From assembly GCF_022447245.1 (NCBI RefSeq), contig NZ_JAKVBC010000007.1:62001-126000 (forward strand): a stretch of 64,000 bases of DNA, in the 5' to 3' direction. The translations under genes were made by a program, and so were the position numbers. This document shows positions 28,257-38,295 of the stretch, in pieces. A model generated the notes under the pieces. It was not told the origin of the DNA, did not search any database, and worked only from the letters and a program-made list of their open reading frames with translations. The first letter of the stretch is position 1. Each line of letters begins with the position of its first letter. Source of the stretch: Kordia sp. (GTDB taxonomy: Bacteria > Bacteroidota > Bacteroidia > Flavobacteriales > Flavobacteriaceae).

Positions 28257-29180
28257 ATGATAACAAGCGTTTTTGGGAAATCAAAACCAATAAATTTTAT
28301 TCTATGCATAGGAATTCTTCTTGTGTACTTTGTAATGCACTTATTTTCAGGTGATAAGATGCTTGTTTCTGAATTGTTGTCATTGGAAGTCCCAGTGCTA
28401 TTATTGCTGTTATTTTCTTTATTTGTGATGAATTTCATTGTAAAAAAGAACGATTTAACTCAGCAAAACGATTTTGCGCTATTAATTGCAACAATTTTTA
28501 TAGGTTTATTTCCTTCAATTTTTGAAAATATAAAGATTGTATGCATTTACTTATTGCTACTATTTGCATTTAGGCGCATTATTACTTTAGGGTCTTTACG
28601 AAGTGTAAAACAAAAAATATTTGACGCATCTTTATTTGTAAGTACAGCTGTATTATTTGATTCGTGGATTGTAGTATACTTTATCCTTATATATGTTGGA
28701 ATTTTAGCCTATGTGTCCAACGATTATAAAAATTGGTTGGTTCCTATCGTTGGTTCAACAGTTGTTTTTAGTCTATATATAGTATACCTATATCTTACAC
28801 AACAAGACATTTTTACAAACCCATTATTTCAGTTTGATTTAAAAATCGACTATTCCATCAAAAATTACAGAAGAATTGCACTACATTTAGTAATAACATT
28901 GCTTTTTAGCATAAATTTTGTAATATTTTTTTTAAAATACAAAACGTATTCTTCTCAAAAAAAAATATCATTTTTACTTAGTAAAATGCTGTTTTTTATA
29001 GGTATTACCTATGTGTTATTTGCTAAAAATATCACTCATAATACTGAACTTTTACTGTTATTTCCATTGGCTATATTTATGGCAAATCTGCTAGAAAATA
29101 TTGAAAACAAAAGGATCAGCGATATATTACTGCTTTTACTAATGATTGTTAGTTTTCTCTTCAACATTTATCCAAAATAA
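28257..29180 (+). CDS. Multi-pass membrane protein, DUF6427 family
   Basis: The 307-residue protein has about nine to ten hydrophobic segments and no catalytic motif I can name. The start MITSVFGKSKPINFIL is the usual beginning of the DUF6427 family, which in flavobacteria follows DUF6341. The gene stands alone on the + strand after a short divergent gap. A downstream stretch of 240 bases without coding precedes the large secreted protein. The family has no assigned function. Confidence 0.8.
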   Translation: MITSVFGKSKPINFILCIGILLVYFVMHLFSGDKMLVSELLSLEVPVLLLLLFSLFVMNFIVKKNDLTQQNDFALLIATIFIGLFPSIFENIKIVCIYLLLLFAFRRIITLGSLRSVKQKIFDASLFVSTAVLFDSWIVVYFILIYVGILAYVSNDYKNWLVPIVGSTVVFSLYIVYLYLTQQDIFTNPLFQFDLKIDYSIKNYRRIALHLVITLLFSINFVIFFLKYKTYSSQKKISFLLSKMLFFIGITYVLFAKNITHNTELLLLFPLAIFMANLLENIENKRISDILLLLLMIVSFLFNIYPK

Positions 29181-29317
29181 ATAAATAAACCGTAATATTG
29201 GTAAAGTAATTACCTACAAAAAAGTAGTTTAAAACTTACAAAAAATGCTTTTTCCCGATTTTAATGACGTTTTATCTAAAAGAAAACCGGTTATCAGCAT
29301 TTTAGAATTATTCCAAA

Positions 29318-29325
29318 TATTTTTG
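29318..29325 (+). promoter_or_regulatory. Possible -7 promoter element for the large secreted protein
   Basis: TATTTTTG fits the Bacteroidota -7 consensus TAnnTTTG and lies about 95 bases before the ATG of the SdrD-like gene, in the 240-base gap. I see no good TTG about 19 bases upstream, so the assignment is weak. The rest of the gap shows no coding or repeat structure. Confidence 0.3.
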
Positions 29326-29420
29326 TGTTCGAGAATTAAGCCGCTCACTCCAAACTTATTTTAAACTAAAATCTATTTGTGTACTCTGGTACATATAATA
29401 GTTAACTAAACAGCAAATCA

Positions 29421-32400
29421 ATGAAGACTAAAATTACTCTTTTGGTCCTAACTGCCTTATTAGGACTAACGAACGTTTTCGCTAATTCGATGCCTACCAG
29501 CGAAAATGTTGTCGAGAATGAAATGATGACCACAGCAGATGGTAATCTTATCATCATTTCCACAGGAAAAAGAATTTACTCGCTCGACATGAACACGTAC
29601 CACGCTACGTTGTTGGCAACATCACCTTATGTAAACGAAATTAACTCTATCGCTAGTGACAACACTACGGGATGGCTTTTTTACGTTTCTAACCACATTT
29701 CTAGATATAACTGGACAATTTATGGTTACAATGTGTATTCAAATACACACAAAAACTTTGGATCAGTAAGACACTTTTTTACAAGTACTGGCCACGCGCA
29801 TTCTTCTAGAGGTCTAGCTTCTGGTGGAGCAACTTTTTATAATGGGAAGTTATATTTCGCAATGGAATATCCTGTACGTTGCTACTACTACAGAGATGGA
29901 AGAAGAGTTAGTAATAACTCTAATCCTAAAGATGAGTTAGATGATAATCCAAGAGGAGCAGGAACAGGCTCAACAGGATTAGATACTTCAGCTCTTGCTA
30001 GGAGAGATAGTAGAGGAATAACTACTAGAACTTATGCGGCTACTGAAACTGATAACGGAGGAAGAGAAGGAAATGGAGAATCTCCAGAAGACTTTGTTGT
30101 TATCGAAGCAGAGGAAGCAAACCAAGCTAATGATAATGTAAACGATTACATTGCTGAGGAAGAATTACCAGATGCAGAGACTGAAGCTCAAAATCCGGAT
30201 GAAGAATTACAGCAAAGAGCAAGCAGAACTTCATACCAAGCACAAACTTACTCTTACAATTACTACCACAGCTCGTACAATAACAAAATGTATTTATTAG
30301 AAATCTCTTTCAATGGATTATCTGATATTTCTGGACAAACAACTTCTGTTGCTCATGGAACACCTGTATATGATAACTGGTGGTATTCTAGCTTCCTTTA
30401 CAAAGGAGAACTTGGAGATATCGTAGTTGGAGATAACGGTCAAATGTACGCTGCTACTTCTTACCAAGTACAAGCATATAACTTCAATAGCAACAGATAC
30501 GACTGGGCTAACAATGAAGATGTATATGCACAGATGGCAAAAGATAAGAACAGTCACCTTCAATTATTGAAGAACAAGAGAACATACACTACGTATTACT
30601 ACTACGGTTGTCCTTATAATGTTTATCAAACAAAAAGTTACGTACAAAAGTATACAGCACCATCTAGTTTAAGAACCTATAACAACATTCAATTAGGTTC
30701 ATTAATTGAGATTTCTGGTTTAGAGCCACAAGATGTTGGTCAAATTACGGATGCATCTGACTACATTAACTTAACTCCACCTGTATCATATAAAATTAAA
30801 GGTTTCGTATTTGATGATAATAATGAAAACGGAAACTTTAACGGAGGTCAAGGAGAAACAAAAACTTCTGGTATTACAGTAACATTATACGCTGATAACA
30901 ATAATGATAATGTATTAGACTCAGGAGATACAGTAATTGATTCTCAAGTTACAGGTTCAAACGGATCTTACACATTTAACAATGTTGAAGTAGCTGAGAC
31001 ATTAGTAGTTGTAAGTGTCCCTAACAATACAAATACAACAACATATACATCAACAACTCCAGAAACTGTAGCAGTAACAGGTTCTACGAATGATGTAACA
31101 GTGAAGTTTGGAATTAATGAAGCATTAATCCCAGTAAACTACGATGTTTTCGGAACTGTATATGATGACGATAACGCAGATGCTATCTTTGATAACGGAG
31201 AAGCTGGATTGGAAAATGTTACTCTAACATTATATAACGACACAAATGCTGACGGTGTATTAGATGCTAACGATACAGTAATTGCTACAACTACTTCTGG
31301 TGCAGATGGTTCATATAGCTTCGTACATGTATGTGTTCAAAACACAATTGTAGCAGTAACAGTACCAACAAATACTGGAGACTTTACTTATACATTAACA
31401 ACTGCAGGAACACAAGCTATTGATGCAATCAATACAGATGTAACAGGAGTTGACTTTGGAGTTAACAAAGAGCAAGTTATCAACTATGTAATCTCAGGAA
31501 ATGTATATGATGATAACGACGAAAGTGGAGCACAAGACGCTGGAGAAGACAACTTAGAGTCTATCACAGTAACTTTATATAACGATAGCAATGCAAACGG
31601 AGCTGTTGATGCTGGAGAATCAGTAATCGCAACAGCAACAACTGCAGCAGACGGGAAATATAGCTTTGCAGGAGTGACAGTGCAAAATACAGTAGTAGCT
31701 GTAACAGTACCAGGAAACACTGCAGAATTCACATACACATTGACAACAGCAGGAGAAGTAAACACTAGCTCAACAAATGTTAATGTTGAAAACGTAAACT
31801 TCGGAATTAACGAAGTACAAGTTATCGATTACAATATCTCAGGAACTGTATATGATGACGATAATGCTAACGGAGTAAATGATACAGAAGCAGGACTAGA
31901 TGCAATCACTGTTAAATTATACTCTGACAACGATGAAAGTGGAACATTAACTGCTGGTGACGGACTTTTAGAAATTGGAACTACTGCAGCAGATGGAACA
32001 TATAGCTTTACTAACGTAACTACTCAGTTCACACTAGTAGGAGTTGAAGTACCTGCAAACACTGCAGAGTTTACATACACAGCTACAACAGCAGTGAAGT
32101 TAGCAGTAAGCTCTACAATCAATGATGTAACTGATCAAGACTTTGGAATCAATAAAGTTCAAATTATTGACTACAACATTACAGGAAATGTATTTGATGA
32201 TGACAACGCAAACAGTGCTATTGATGCTGGTGAGCGTGCATTAGAAAATGTTACTCTAACATTATACGCTGACAATGATGGAAACGGAAGAGTTGGAGCT
32301 GCTGATACAGTAATCTCAACTACAACTTCTGCTAACGACGGAACATATAGCTTCTCAAATGTAACAGTAGAAAGAACAGTAGTTGCAGTAACTGTACCTT

Positions 32401-34583
32401 CTAATTCAACTGCACTTGTACATGCATTAACAACATCTTCTTCTGTGAACACTAGTTCTACAATAGCTGATGTGAATGATGTTGATTTTGGAATTAACAG
32501 AGAAGAAGTTATCAATTACAATATCTCAGGAACTGTATTTGATGATAATAATGAAAACAGCGCTATAGATGCTGGAGAAGGTTCTGTAGAAAATGTTACA
32601 ATTGAATTATATGCTGATAATGATGGAAACGGTAGATTAGGTGGAGCTGATACAGTTATTACTACAACTACTTCTGCTAACGACGGAACATATAGCTTCT
32701 CTAACGTATCAGTGAGAAATACATTAGTAGTAGTAACAGTACCAACAAATACTGCAACAGTTACATATACATTAACAACTTCTAGAACGTTAGCAATTAG
32801 CGAAACAATTAATGATGTTAACAACCAAGACTTTGGTATTAACAGTGCTGTTGTTGTAAACTACAACATCTTCGGAACTGTATACGATGATGATAATGAA
32901 AATGCAATTCTTGATGCAAGTGAAACAGGAAGATTAGAAAACATTACATTAACATTATACATTGATGATGATGCTGACGGAAGATTAGGTAATGGTGATA
33001 CAGTTCTTGAAACAACAACAACTGCAGCAGATGGAACATATTCATTCCTTAACGTTACTGAACAAAATACAGTAGTTGCTGTAACAATTCCACAAAACAC
33101 TGCTGATTATATTTATACATTAACTACTGATGCAAGATTAGATATTAGCTCAGTTGACACGGATGTAACTGATCAAGACTTTGGAATTAATAAAGTAGCT
33201 ACTTCGTGCACAGTTTCAGGAAACGTATTCAATGATGAAAACGGAGACGGAACTAATGCATCAACTGAAGCAGGATTAAGAGGTGTAACAGTTAACTTAT
33301 ACGAAGATGTAAACGGAAACGGAAGAATTGATAGAGGTGAGCCACTTATCTCAACAACAGCTTCTGACAGAAGTGGAAACTACCAATTCACAGGAATTAC
33401 TGCAACAAACGTAATTGTTCAATTAGTAGTACCATCGAATACGGCAGATTTCACATACACTTCTACTACACCAGTAAATGTAGTATTAACTGGAGGAGTT
33501 TCAACAACTGTTGACTTTGGTATCCAGAGAACAATAGTAATTTTATACAACATTTCAGGAGTTGTTTGGGATGATCAAAACTCTGACCAAGTTAAAGATG
33601 CAAATGAGCCAAGATTAGTTGGAATTGGAGTAACTCTTTTCGAAGATGTGAACGCTGATGGTGCTCTAGATGCTGGTGATAGATCATTAAGTACAATCAC
33701 TACTTCTGCAACTGGAGGATACCAATTCTCTAACGTAAACCTAAGAAATGTGTTAGTAGTACCAACGTTACCAGCTGATGGAACGTTTACTACACCAACT
33801 AACAGAGCAATCTCTAGTATCAATACGGATGCTGTTGATATTGACTTTGGTATTAGAATTGCAAATACATTGTACCAAGTAACAGGAGTTGTATTCAACG
33901 ATCAAAACGAAAATGGTATTGCTGATCCAGGAGAAGAGTCTCTAGATGGTTTACCAGTTGAAATCTATTCTGATACTGATGGAGATGGAAACTTTGATCC
34001 TAACTTAGATGCATTAGTAGCATTTACACAAACATCAAACGGAGGATTCGGATTCTTGGATCCTAACTACCTTGTAGATGATATTCCTCCAGGAGAAGTA
34101 TTCATCGTAGTAGTACTTCCAGAAGATACAATTTTTGAAACTTACAGAAATACATACGATCCAGATTCAGGAACAGCAAGTCCTGACGGAATCTACAGGA
34201 CAGTAATGGTTTCTGACTTATTTAACATTGACTTCGGAGTTAAGTATGAAAATACAAACTCTACATCAAGAATTAATAATGAAAGTATTCTAGTTCTTAA
34301 TTCAGATACAATTAGTGAAGCTCCACAAGATGTGTCAGAAAGATTAAGATTATATCCAAACCCAACGGTTAGAGAAATCGCAATCAATGCTGAAGAATTC
34401 TCAGGAAATGTAAGTGTTGAAATTTACAATGATAGAGGATACAGAGTAATGTCTACATTAGTAAGTCAATTCGGAGGAGAGTATAAAATAGGAGTTGAAA
34501 GATTAGCACCTGGAATGTACTACGCTAAATTCGAATCAGAATCAGGACAGATAACTGCTAGCAAGAAATTTATTAAAAAATAA
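29421..34583 (+). CDS. Large secreted repeat protein with T9SS sorting domain (SdrD-B-like)
   Basis: The 1720 residues begin with a signal peptide (1-21). A domain with recurrent Tyr/Trp strands (about 40-450) is interrupted at about 170-280 by an acidic, low-complexity stretch. About ten repeats of roughly 105-115 residues then run from residue 457 to about 1600. Each opens with a pattern like YNISGTVYDDDNANG and contains acidic loops, as in calcium-binding SdrD B-like domains. The last 80 residues (LRLYPNPTV through KKFIKK) are a type IX sorting domain, so export and cell-surface attachment are predicted. A surface adhesin is likely; the ligand is unknown. Confidence 0.92.
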   Translation: MKTKITLLVLTALLGLTNVFANSMPTSENVVENEMMTTADGNLIIISTGKRIYSLDMNTYHATLLATSPYVNEINSIASDNTTGWLFYVSNHISRYNWTIYGYNVYSNTHKNFGSVRHFFTSTGHAHSSRGLASGGATFYNGKLYFAMEYPVRCYYYRDGRRVSNNSNPKDELDDNPRGAGTGSTGLDTSALARRDSRGITTRTYAATETDNGGREGNGESPEDFVVIEAEEANQANDNVNDYIAEEELPDAETEAQNPDEELQQRASRTSYQAQTYSYNYYHSSYNNKMYLLEISFNGLSDISGQTTSVAHGTPVYDNWWYSSFLYKGELGDIVVGDNGQMYAATSYQVQAYNFNSNRYDWANNEDVYAQMAKDKNSHLQLLKNKRTYTTYYYYGCPYNVYQTKSYVQKYTAPSSLRTYNNIQLGSLIEISGLEPQDVGQITDASDYINLTPPVSYKIKGFVFDDNNENGNFNGGQGETKTSGITVTLYADNNNDNVLDSGDTVIDSQVTGSNGSYTFNNVEVAETLVVVSVPNNTNTTTYTSTTPETVAVTGSTNDVTVKFGINEALIPVNYDVFGTVYDDDNADAIFDNGEAGLENVTLTLYNDTNADGVLDANDTVIATTTSGADGSYSFVHVCVQNTIVAVTVPTNTGDFTYTLTTAGTQAIDAINTDVTGVDFGVNKEQVINYVISGNVYDDNDESGAQDAGEDNLESITVTLYNDSNANGAVDAGESVIATATTAADGKYSFAGVTVQNTVVAVTVPGNTAEFTYTLTTAGEVNTSSTNVNVENVNFGINEVQVIDYNISGTVYDDDNANGVNDTEAGLDAITVKLYSDNDESGTLTAGDGLLEIGTTAADGTYSFTNVTTQFTLVGVEVPANTAEFTYTATTAVKLAVSSTINDVTDQDFGINKVQIIDYNITGNVFDDDNANSAIDAGERALENVTLTLYADNDGNGRVGAADTVISTTTSANDGTYSFSNVTVERTVVAVTVPSNSTALVHALTTSSSVNTSSTIADVNDVDFGINREEVINYNISGTVFDDNNENSAIDAGEGSVENVTIELYADNDGNGRLGGADTVITTTTSANDGTYSFSNVSVRNTLVVVTVPTNTATVTYTLTTSRTLAISETINDVNNQDFGINSAVVVNYNIFGTVYDDDNENAILDASETGRLENITLTLYIDDDADGRLGNGDTVLETTTTAADGTYSFLNVTEQNTVVAVTIPQNTADYIYTLTTDARLDISSVDTDVTDQDFGINKVATSCTVSGNVFNDENGDGTNASTEAGLRGVTVNLYEDVNGNGRIDRGEPLISTTASDRSGNYQFTGITATNVIVQLVVPSNTADFTYTSTTPVNVVLTGGVSTTVDFGIQRTIVILYNISGVVWDDQNSDQVKDANEPRLVGIGVTLFEDVNADGALDAGDRSLSTITTSATGGYQFSNVNLRNVLVVPTLPADGTFTTPTNRAISSINTDAVDIDFGIRIANTLYQVTGVVFNDQNENGIADPGEESLDGLPVEIYSDTDGDGNFDPNLDALVAFTQTSNGGFGFLDPNYLVDDIPPGEVFIVVVLPEDTIFETYRNTYDPDSGTASPDGIYRTVMVSDLFNIDFGVKYENTNSTSRINNESILVLNSDTISEAPQDVSERLRLYPNPTVREIAINAEEFSGNVSVEIYNDRGYRVMSTLVSQFGGEYKIGVERLAPGMYYAKFESESGQITASKKFIKK
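30789..34250 (+). repeat. Ten tandem SdrD-B-like coding repeats
   Basis: Ten units, each near 320-345 bases, encode the stalk of the large secreted protein. Unit starts are recognisable by G-x-V-(Y/F/W)-D-D/N-x-N and ends by V-x-F-G-I/V. Units differ at many positions, so they are old duplicates, not a recent expansion. The last two or three units (from about 33.5 kb) are the most divergent. Confidence 0.85.
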
Positions 34584-34612
34584 TTAATAGGAAGTTATCT
34601 TATAACCTCAAG

Positions 34613-34639
34613 AAAAGCCGCTGAAAAGCGGCTTTTTTT
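34613..34639 (+). terminator. Rho-independent terminator of the large secreted protein
   Basis: A ten-bp stem (arms 34613-34622 and 34627-34636) with a GAAA loop is followed directly by a run of T. It is GC-rich in an AT-rich context, about 30 bases after the stop codon at 34583, and separates this gene from the DUF4254 gene. Confidence 0.92.
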
Positions 34640-34668
34640 ATTTCCTACATGAAACCCAAATATTAGCG

Positions 34669-34676
34669 TATATTTG
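34669..34676 (+). promoter_or_regulatory. -7 promoter element for the DUF4254 gene
   Basis: TATATTTG is a perfect match to TAnnTTTG. It lies 18 bases before the ATG at 34695, after the upstream terminator. It decides the start: an upstream in-frame start at 34674 would lie inside this element, so the later ATG is preferred. A -33 TTG is not obvious. Confidence 0.6.
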
Positions 34677-34694
34677 CATCAAAATAATAGAATT

Positions 34695-35300
34695 ATGTTT
34701 AGTGATCTAGCAAATAAAATATTTCAAGATAGTATTGAAAAATATCATGTTATTGATGATGTAGACCAGTCATTTGAAAATCCATATCCAAAAGATAAAG
34801 TAGAACACTTACTTTATAGAAAAAATTGGATAGATACAGTACAATGGCATTATGAAGACATTATTAGAGATCCAAACATTGATCCTGTAGCAGCGCTAAA
34901 ATTGAAAAGACTCATTGATGCGTCTAATCAAGATAGAACAGATACCGTAGAATATATTGATAGCTATTTTTTACAAAAATACAGCGATGTTCAGGCTAAA
35001 GATTCAGCTACAATCAACTCTGAAAGTCCAGCTTGGGCTATTGATCGTTTGTCTATTTTAGCATTAAAAATATACCACATGCAAGAAGAAGTTGATCGTA
35101 AAGATGCTTCTGAAGTACACAAAGCTAAGTGTCAGAATAAATTAAATGTATTGTTAGAACAACGTGTAGACTTATCTTCTGCAATAGATCAATTGATTGC
35201 TGATATTGAAAGTGGAGAAAAGTACATGAAAGTTTATAAGCAAATGAAAATGTACAATGACGATGATCTAAATCCAGTATTGTACAACAAAAACAAATAA
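34695..35300 (+). CDS. DUF4254 domain protein
   Basis: About 201 residues start at the ATG at 34695 (MFSDLANKIF). The strongly conserved block RKNWIDTVQWHYEDIIRD and the helical remainder identify DUF4254, a Bacteroidota family with no catalytic motif known to me. The protein is soluble, without signal peptide. It is followed after 28 bases by a heptosyltransferase-like GT9 gene, a pairing common in the family's neighbourhoods. A role near lipopolysaccharide core assembly is inference from the pairing. Confidence 0.88.
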   Translation: MFSDLANKIFQDSIEKYHVIDDVDQSFENPYPKDKVEHLLYRKNWIDTVQWHYEDIIRDPNIDPVAALKLKRLIDASNQDRTDTVEYIDSYFLQKYSDVQAKDSATINSESPAWAIDRLSILALKIYHMQEEVDRKDASEVHKAKCQNKLNVLLEQRVDLSSAIDQLIADIESGEKYMKVYKQMKMYNDDDLNPVLYNKNK

Positions 35301-35328
35301 CAGAAGTCTCACATAGGTATACCAAGCT

Positions 35329-36369
35329 ATGGAACAAGCTTCCAAACACATTTTAGTCATACGTCTCTCTGCCATGGGAGACGTTGCTATGACTGTACCA
35401 GTTATAAAAGCAATGGTACGTACCTATCCAAATATAAAAATCACGGTAGTCTCTCGTGCTTTTTTTAAACCCATCTTTAAAGACATTGATAATGTATCTT
35501 TTTACACAGCAGATGTAAAAGGAAAACACAAAGGTGTTCGCGGATTATATAAGTTATACAAAGAACTCAAAACGCTGAATATTGATCTTGTAGCCGATCT
35601 TCACAATGTATTGAGATCAAAAATTCTAGGCGCGTATTTTAAACTTGGAGGTTACAAAATCTGTAAAATAGATAAAGGTAGAGCCGACAAAAAATCTTTG
35701 ACAAAAACAAAGGATAAAATCTTCCGGCAACTCAAAACGACACATGAGCGTTATGCGGATGTTTTTAGTCAATTAGGATACAAAACAAATCCTTCCAAAG
35801 AAGATGTATTATCGCAGCTAAAAATCACCAAAAAGGTTGCTTTATTCATAGGTAAAACAACAAAAAAACTAGTTGGGATAGCACCTTTTGCTGCTTTTGA
35901 TGGAAAAACATATCCTGCTACGCAAATGGAAGCTGTAATTTCCAAACTAAGTGAAGCAAAAAAGTACAAAGTTGTTTTATTTGGCGGGCCAGCAGATAAA
36001 GAACAATTGGTAGCTTGGGAAAATAATTACGACAATGTTGTCAATGGTGCAGGCTTATTTTCTTTTGAAGAAGAATTAAACCTAATTTCTAATCTAGATG
36101 TAATGCTTTCTATGGACTCAGGAAATGCGCATTTAGCAGCAATGTTTGGAAAAAAAGTGGTCACAATTTGGGGAGTTACACATCCGTATGCAGGATTTTA
36201 CCCATTTGGACAACCTCAAGAAAATGCCTTACTAGCAGACAGAGAGCAGTATCCGCTATTGCCAACATCCATCTACGGAAACAAATATCCAGAAGGATAT
36301 GAAAATGTCATGCAAACCATTACACCAGAAGCAGTTTTTGAGAAAATTGTAGCAGTGATAGAAAAATAA
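35329..36369 (+). CDS. Glycosyltransferase family 9 (heptosyltransferase-like)
   Basis: The 346-residue enzyme begins HILVIRLSAMGDVAMTVPV (about residues 7-25), the acceptor-side motif of GT9 enzymes such as WaaC, WaaF and WaaQ. The C-terminal domain has LFGGPADKEQL and the sugar-binding segment MLSMDSGNAHLAAMFGKKVV (about 263-282), with the conserved D-S-G-x-x-H. It would extend the lipopolysaccharide core. It follows DUF4254 closely and precedes a DUF2750 gene by 16 bases, so the three are likely one operon. Confidence 0.92.
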   Translation: MEQASKHILVIRLSAMGDVAMTVPVIKAMVRTYPNIKITVVSRAFFKPIFKDIDNVSFYTADVKGKHKGVRGLYKLYKELKTLNIDLVADLHNVLRSKILGAYFKLGGYKICKIDKGRADKKSLTKTKDKIFRQLKTTHERYADVFSQLGYKTNPSKEDVLSQLKITKKVALFIGKTTKKLVGIAPFAAFDGKTYPATQMEAVISKLSEAKKYKVVLFGGPADKEQLVAWENNYDNVVNGAGLFSFEEELNLISNLDVMLSMDSGNAHLAAMFGKKVVTIWGVTHPYAGFYPFGQPQENALLADREQYPLLPTSIYGNKYPEGYENVMQTITPEAVFEKIVAVIEK

Positions 36370-36385
36370 TTTATTCAGTAGAAGT

Positions 36386-36841
36386 ATGTTTCAAGATTCA
36401 GCATTAATAAAGCAACGACATACGAAATTTATCTCAACAGTCTGTACAACAGAAATTGTGTCTGCGCTCAAAAATAGGAAAGGTTTTGCAACTACAAGTT
36501 CCAATCATTATGATGATGTAGATGGAAACCCAGTGGAAATGATCTGTTTTTGGGCTGAAAAAGCGCGTGTAAAATCATGCATAAAAGGAGAATGGAAATC
36601 GTATAAAACTCAACAAATTCAATTGACAGATTTTCTTGAAAATTGGTGTTTAGGAATGGAAAATGATGGACTTTTGATAGGAACTGAGTTCGATCAAAAT
36701 ATGTTTGGATATGAAGCAGAACCTACAGAGCTTATATTCGAAATCATCCAAGGGCTAAAAAAATTAGAAAAAGAACTATCTCTCAAAAAGTTCAAAGGAA
36801 TCTTCGATTTAGAGCAACAAGTAAAGGATATTTTATCTTGA
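36386..36841 (+). CDS. DUF2750 domain protein
   Basis: The 151-residue soluble protein matches the DUF2750 layout. An early helix (FISTVCTTEIV) is followed by strands around FCFWAEKARVKSC, then LTDFLENWCLGMENDGLLIG, equivalent to the family's conserved segment with two aromatic residues before a Gly-rich turn. The C-terminal 30 residues form a helix. It is probably in the same operon as DUF4254 and GT9, 16 bases after the latter. No activity is known. Confidence 0.8.
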   Translation: MFQDSALIKQRHTKFISTVCTTEIVSALKNRKGFATTSSNHYDDVDGNPVEMICFWAEKARVKSCIKGEWKSYKTQQIQLTDFLENWCLGMENDGLLIGTEFDQNMFGYEAEPTELIFEIIQGLKKLEKELSLKKFKGIFDLEQQVKDILS

Positions 36842-36916
36842 AAAGTGTAGGTGTTGCGATAAAGTAATCTCATATTTTAACTAAGACCTTGTGCCTAAGA
36901 CTGAACACCTATCATA

Positions 36917-37957
36917 TCAAATATCATCATAATCAATCTTAATCGTAGCTGTTGTTGGATGTGCCTGACATGTTAAAATCATACCATCTTCAATTTCGCT
37001 ATCGGTTAAAATCTGATTTTTCTCCATTACAGCTTTTCCATCTACAATTCTAGCAATACAACTGCTGCAAATTCCACCTTGACAAGAATATGGAGCATCA
37101 ATCTTTTGCTTTAAAGCGGCATCTAAAATAGTTTCGCTAGCGTCCATTTCAAAGGTAAAATCTTCATCATCAACCGTAATAGAAATCGTTGACTTTCCAG
37201 AAACTTCTTCAGCTGCTGCATTAGTTTCAGAAGAAGAAGTAAACAATTCAAAATAAATAGCTTCTTTTGAAATATCATTATTTTGTAGTGTTTCAGAAAC
37301 AGTCTGAATCATGGCTTCTGGTCCGCAAATATAATAATGCTTAAAATCTGCATCTTTCATCTGATTCTTTATCACATAATTCACAGCAGTACTGTCAATA
37401 CGTCCTGCTAATGCATCTTCTGCACGTGCTTGACTATAGGCAAACTTCAAATAAAAGTTTGGATACTGATTTGCTAATGCGATCAATTCGTCATGAAAAA
37501 TAGTTTCTTCTGGAGATTTATTTCCATACAACAAAGCCACCGTATTTCCGTAGTCCAAAGCTGTTTTCAAAATACTCATCATTGGAGTAATTCCACTTCC
37601 AGCAGCAAAAAGCGCAATAGCTCCAGTGTGCGTAGAAGGTGTATACACAAAATTCCCTTCTGGAGAATGTATATCTAATACAGTTCCTTCGGTCAAAGTT
37701 CTATTCGCATAGGTTGAAAATTTTCCTCCTGCTACTTCTTTTATAGCTACGCGAAGTTTATTCTCCTTTGGTGCGGCACATAACGAATACGCTCTGCGAA
37801 CTTCTTCACCATTAATAGTGGTTTTTAAGGTAACATATTGTCCTGCTTTAAAAGAATAAGAAGGTTGCAATGCTTCTGGAACATGAAACTCAACACTCAC
37901 AGCGCTTGGAGTTTCTCTAACAATATGACGTACTTCTAACTGACGAAAATCTGACAT
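36917..37957 (-). CDS. PaaE-type ferredoxin/flavin reductase
   Basis: This 346-residue electron-transfer protein has an FAD domain with RAYSLCAAP (about 54-62), an NAD domain with LFAAGSGITPMMSIL and YICGPEAM, and a C-terminal plant-type [2Fe-2S] domain. The cluster ligands are Cys292, Cys297, Cys300 and Cys330 (C-x4-C-x2-C-x29-C). The architecture matches PaaE of the phenylacetyl-CoA epoxidase, but no other paa gene is nearby. It may serve another oxygenase or desaturase. It is convergent with the DUF2750 gene. Confidence 0.9.
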   Translation of the reverse strand: MSDFRQLEVRHIVRETPSAVSVEFHVPEALQPSYSFKAGQYVTLKTTINGEEVRRAYSLCAAPKENKLRVAIKEVAGGKFSTYANRTLTEGTVLDIHSPEGNFVYTPSTHTGAIALFAAGSGITPMMSILKTALDYGNTVALLYGNKSPEETIFHDELIALANQYPNFYLKFAYSQARAEDALAGRIDSTAVNYVIKNQMKDADFKHYYICGPEAMIQTVSETLQNNDISKEAIYFELFTSSSETNAAAEEVSGKSTISITVDDEDFTFEMDASETILDAALKQKIDAPYSCQGGICSSCIARIVDGKAVMEKNQILTDSEIEDGMILTCQAHPTTATIKIDYDDI

Positions 37958-38004
37958 TTTGGGATTTTTTAAATAAAAATGATCGCTTTGCGCGAATTAT
38001 TGTG

Positions 38005-38012
38005 CAAAAATA
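38005..38012 (-). promoter_or_regulatory. Possible -7 element for the ferredoxin reductase gene
   Basis: On the minus strand this reads TATTTTTG, a full match to TAnnTTTG, about 48 bases before the start codon. No TTG is at the expected -33 distance. The rest of the divergent 338-base gap to 38295 is AT-rich, and I see nothing else distinct in it. Confidence 0.4.
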
Positions 38013-38295
38013 AACAATACCCAAAGGCTTTTAAAGCGATTTACTAATAAATTACAACTAAAAAAAATGAGTGCCACCGAAATACAGACTATATTAAAGT
38101 GCAAAAAGAAGTTAAAAATTATAGATAGGTAAATAGAAAGCAAGTATGAAAAATATTCATGAGTTCCAGATAAAACCTAACTTAAAGATTGCTAAGTAAG
38201 CATATTTATAAAAGGGAAATCCATAAAAAAGAACTTATCTATGTAACAAATTTAAAAAACCGATACTAACCATGACAACTAATTAACTCACTACA

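Noticed and set aside
31484-33898. Several minus-strand open frames of 79-114 codons inside the large repeat gene
   Set aside because: They recur because the coding repeats recur. Their translations are low in variety with no domain, and the + strand protein is clear.
30789-34250. Repeated DNA that might be an assembly artefact or insertion sequence
   Set aside because: The repeats are coding and divergent, in one frame from signal peptide to sorting domain.
36917-37957. Assignment to a phenylacetate degradation operon
   Set aside because: The domain plan is PaaE-like, but no other paa gene is present within the window.
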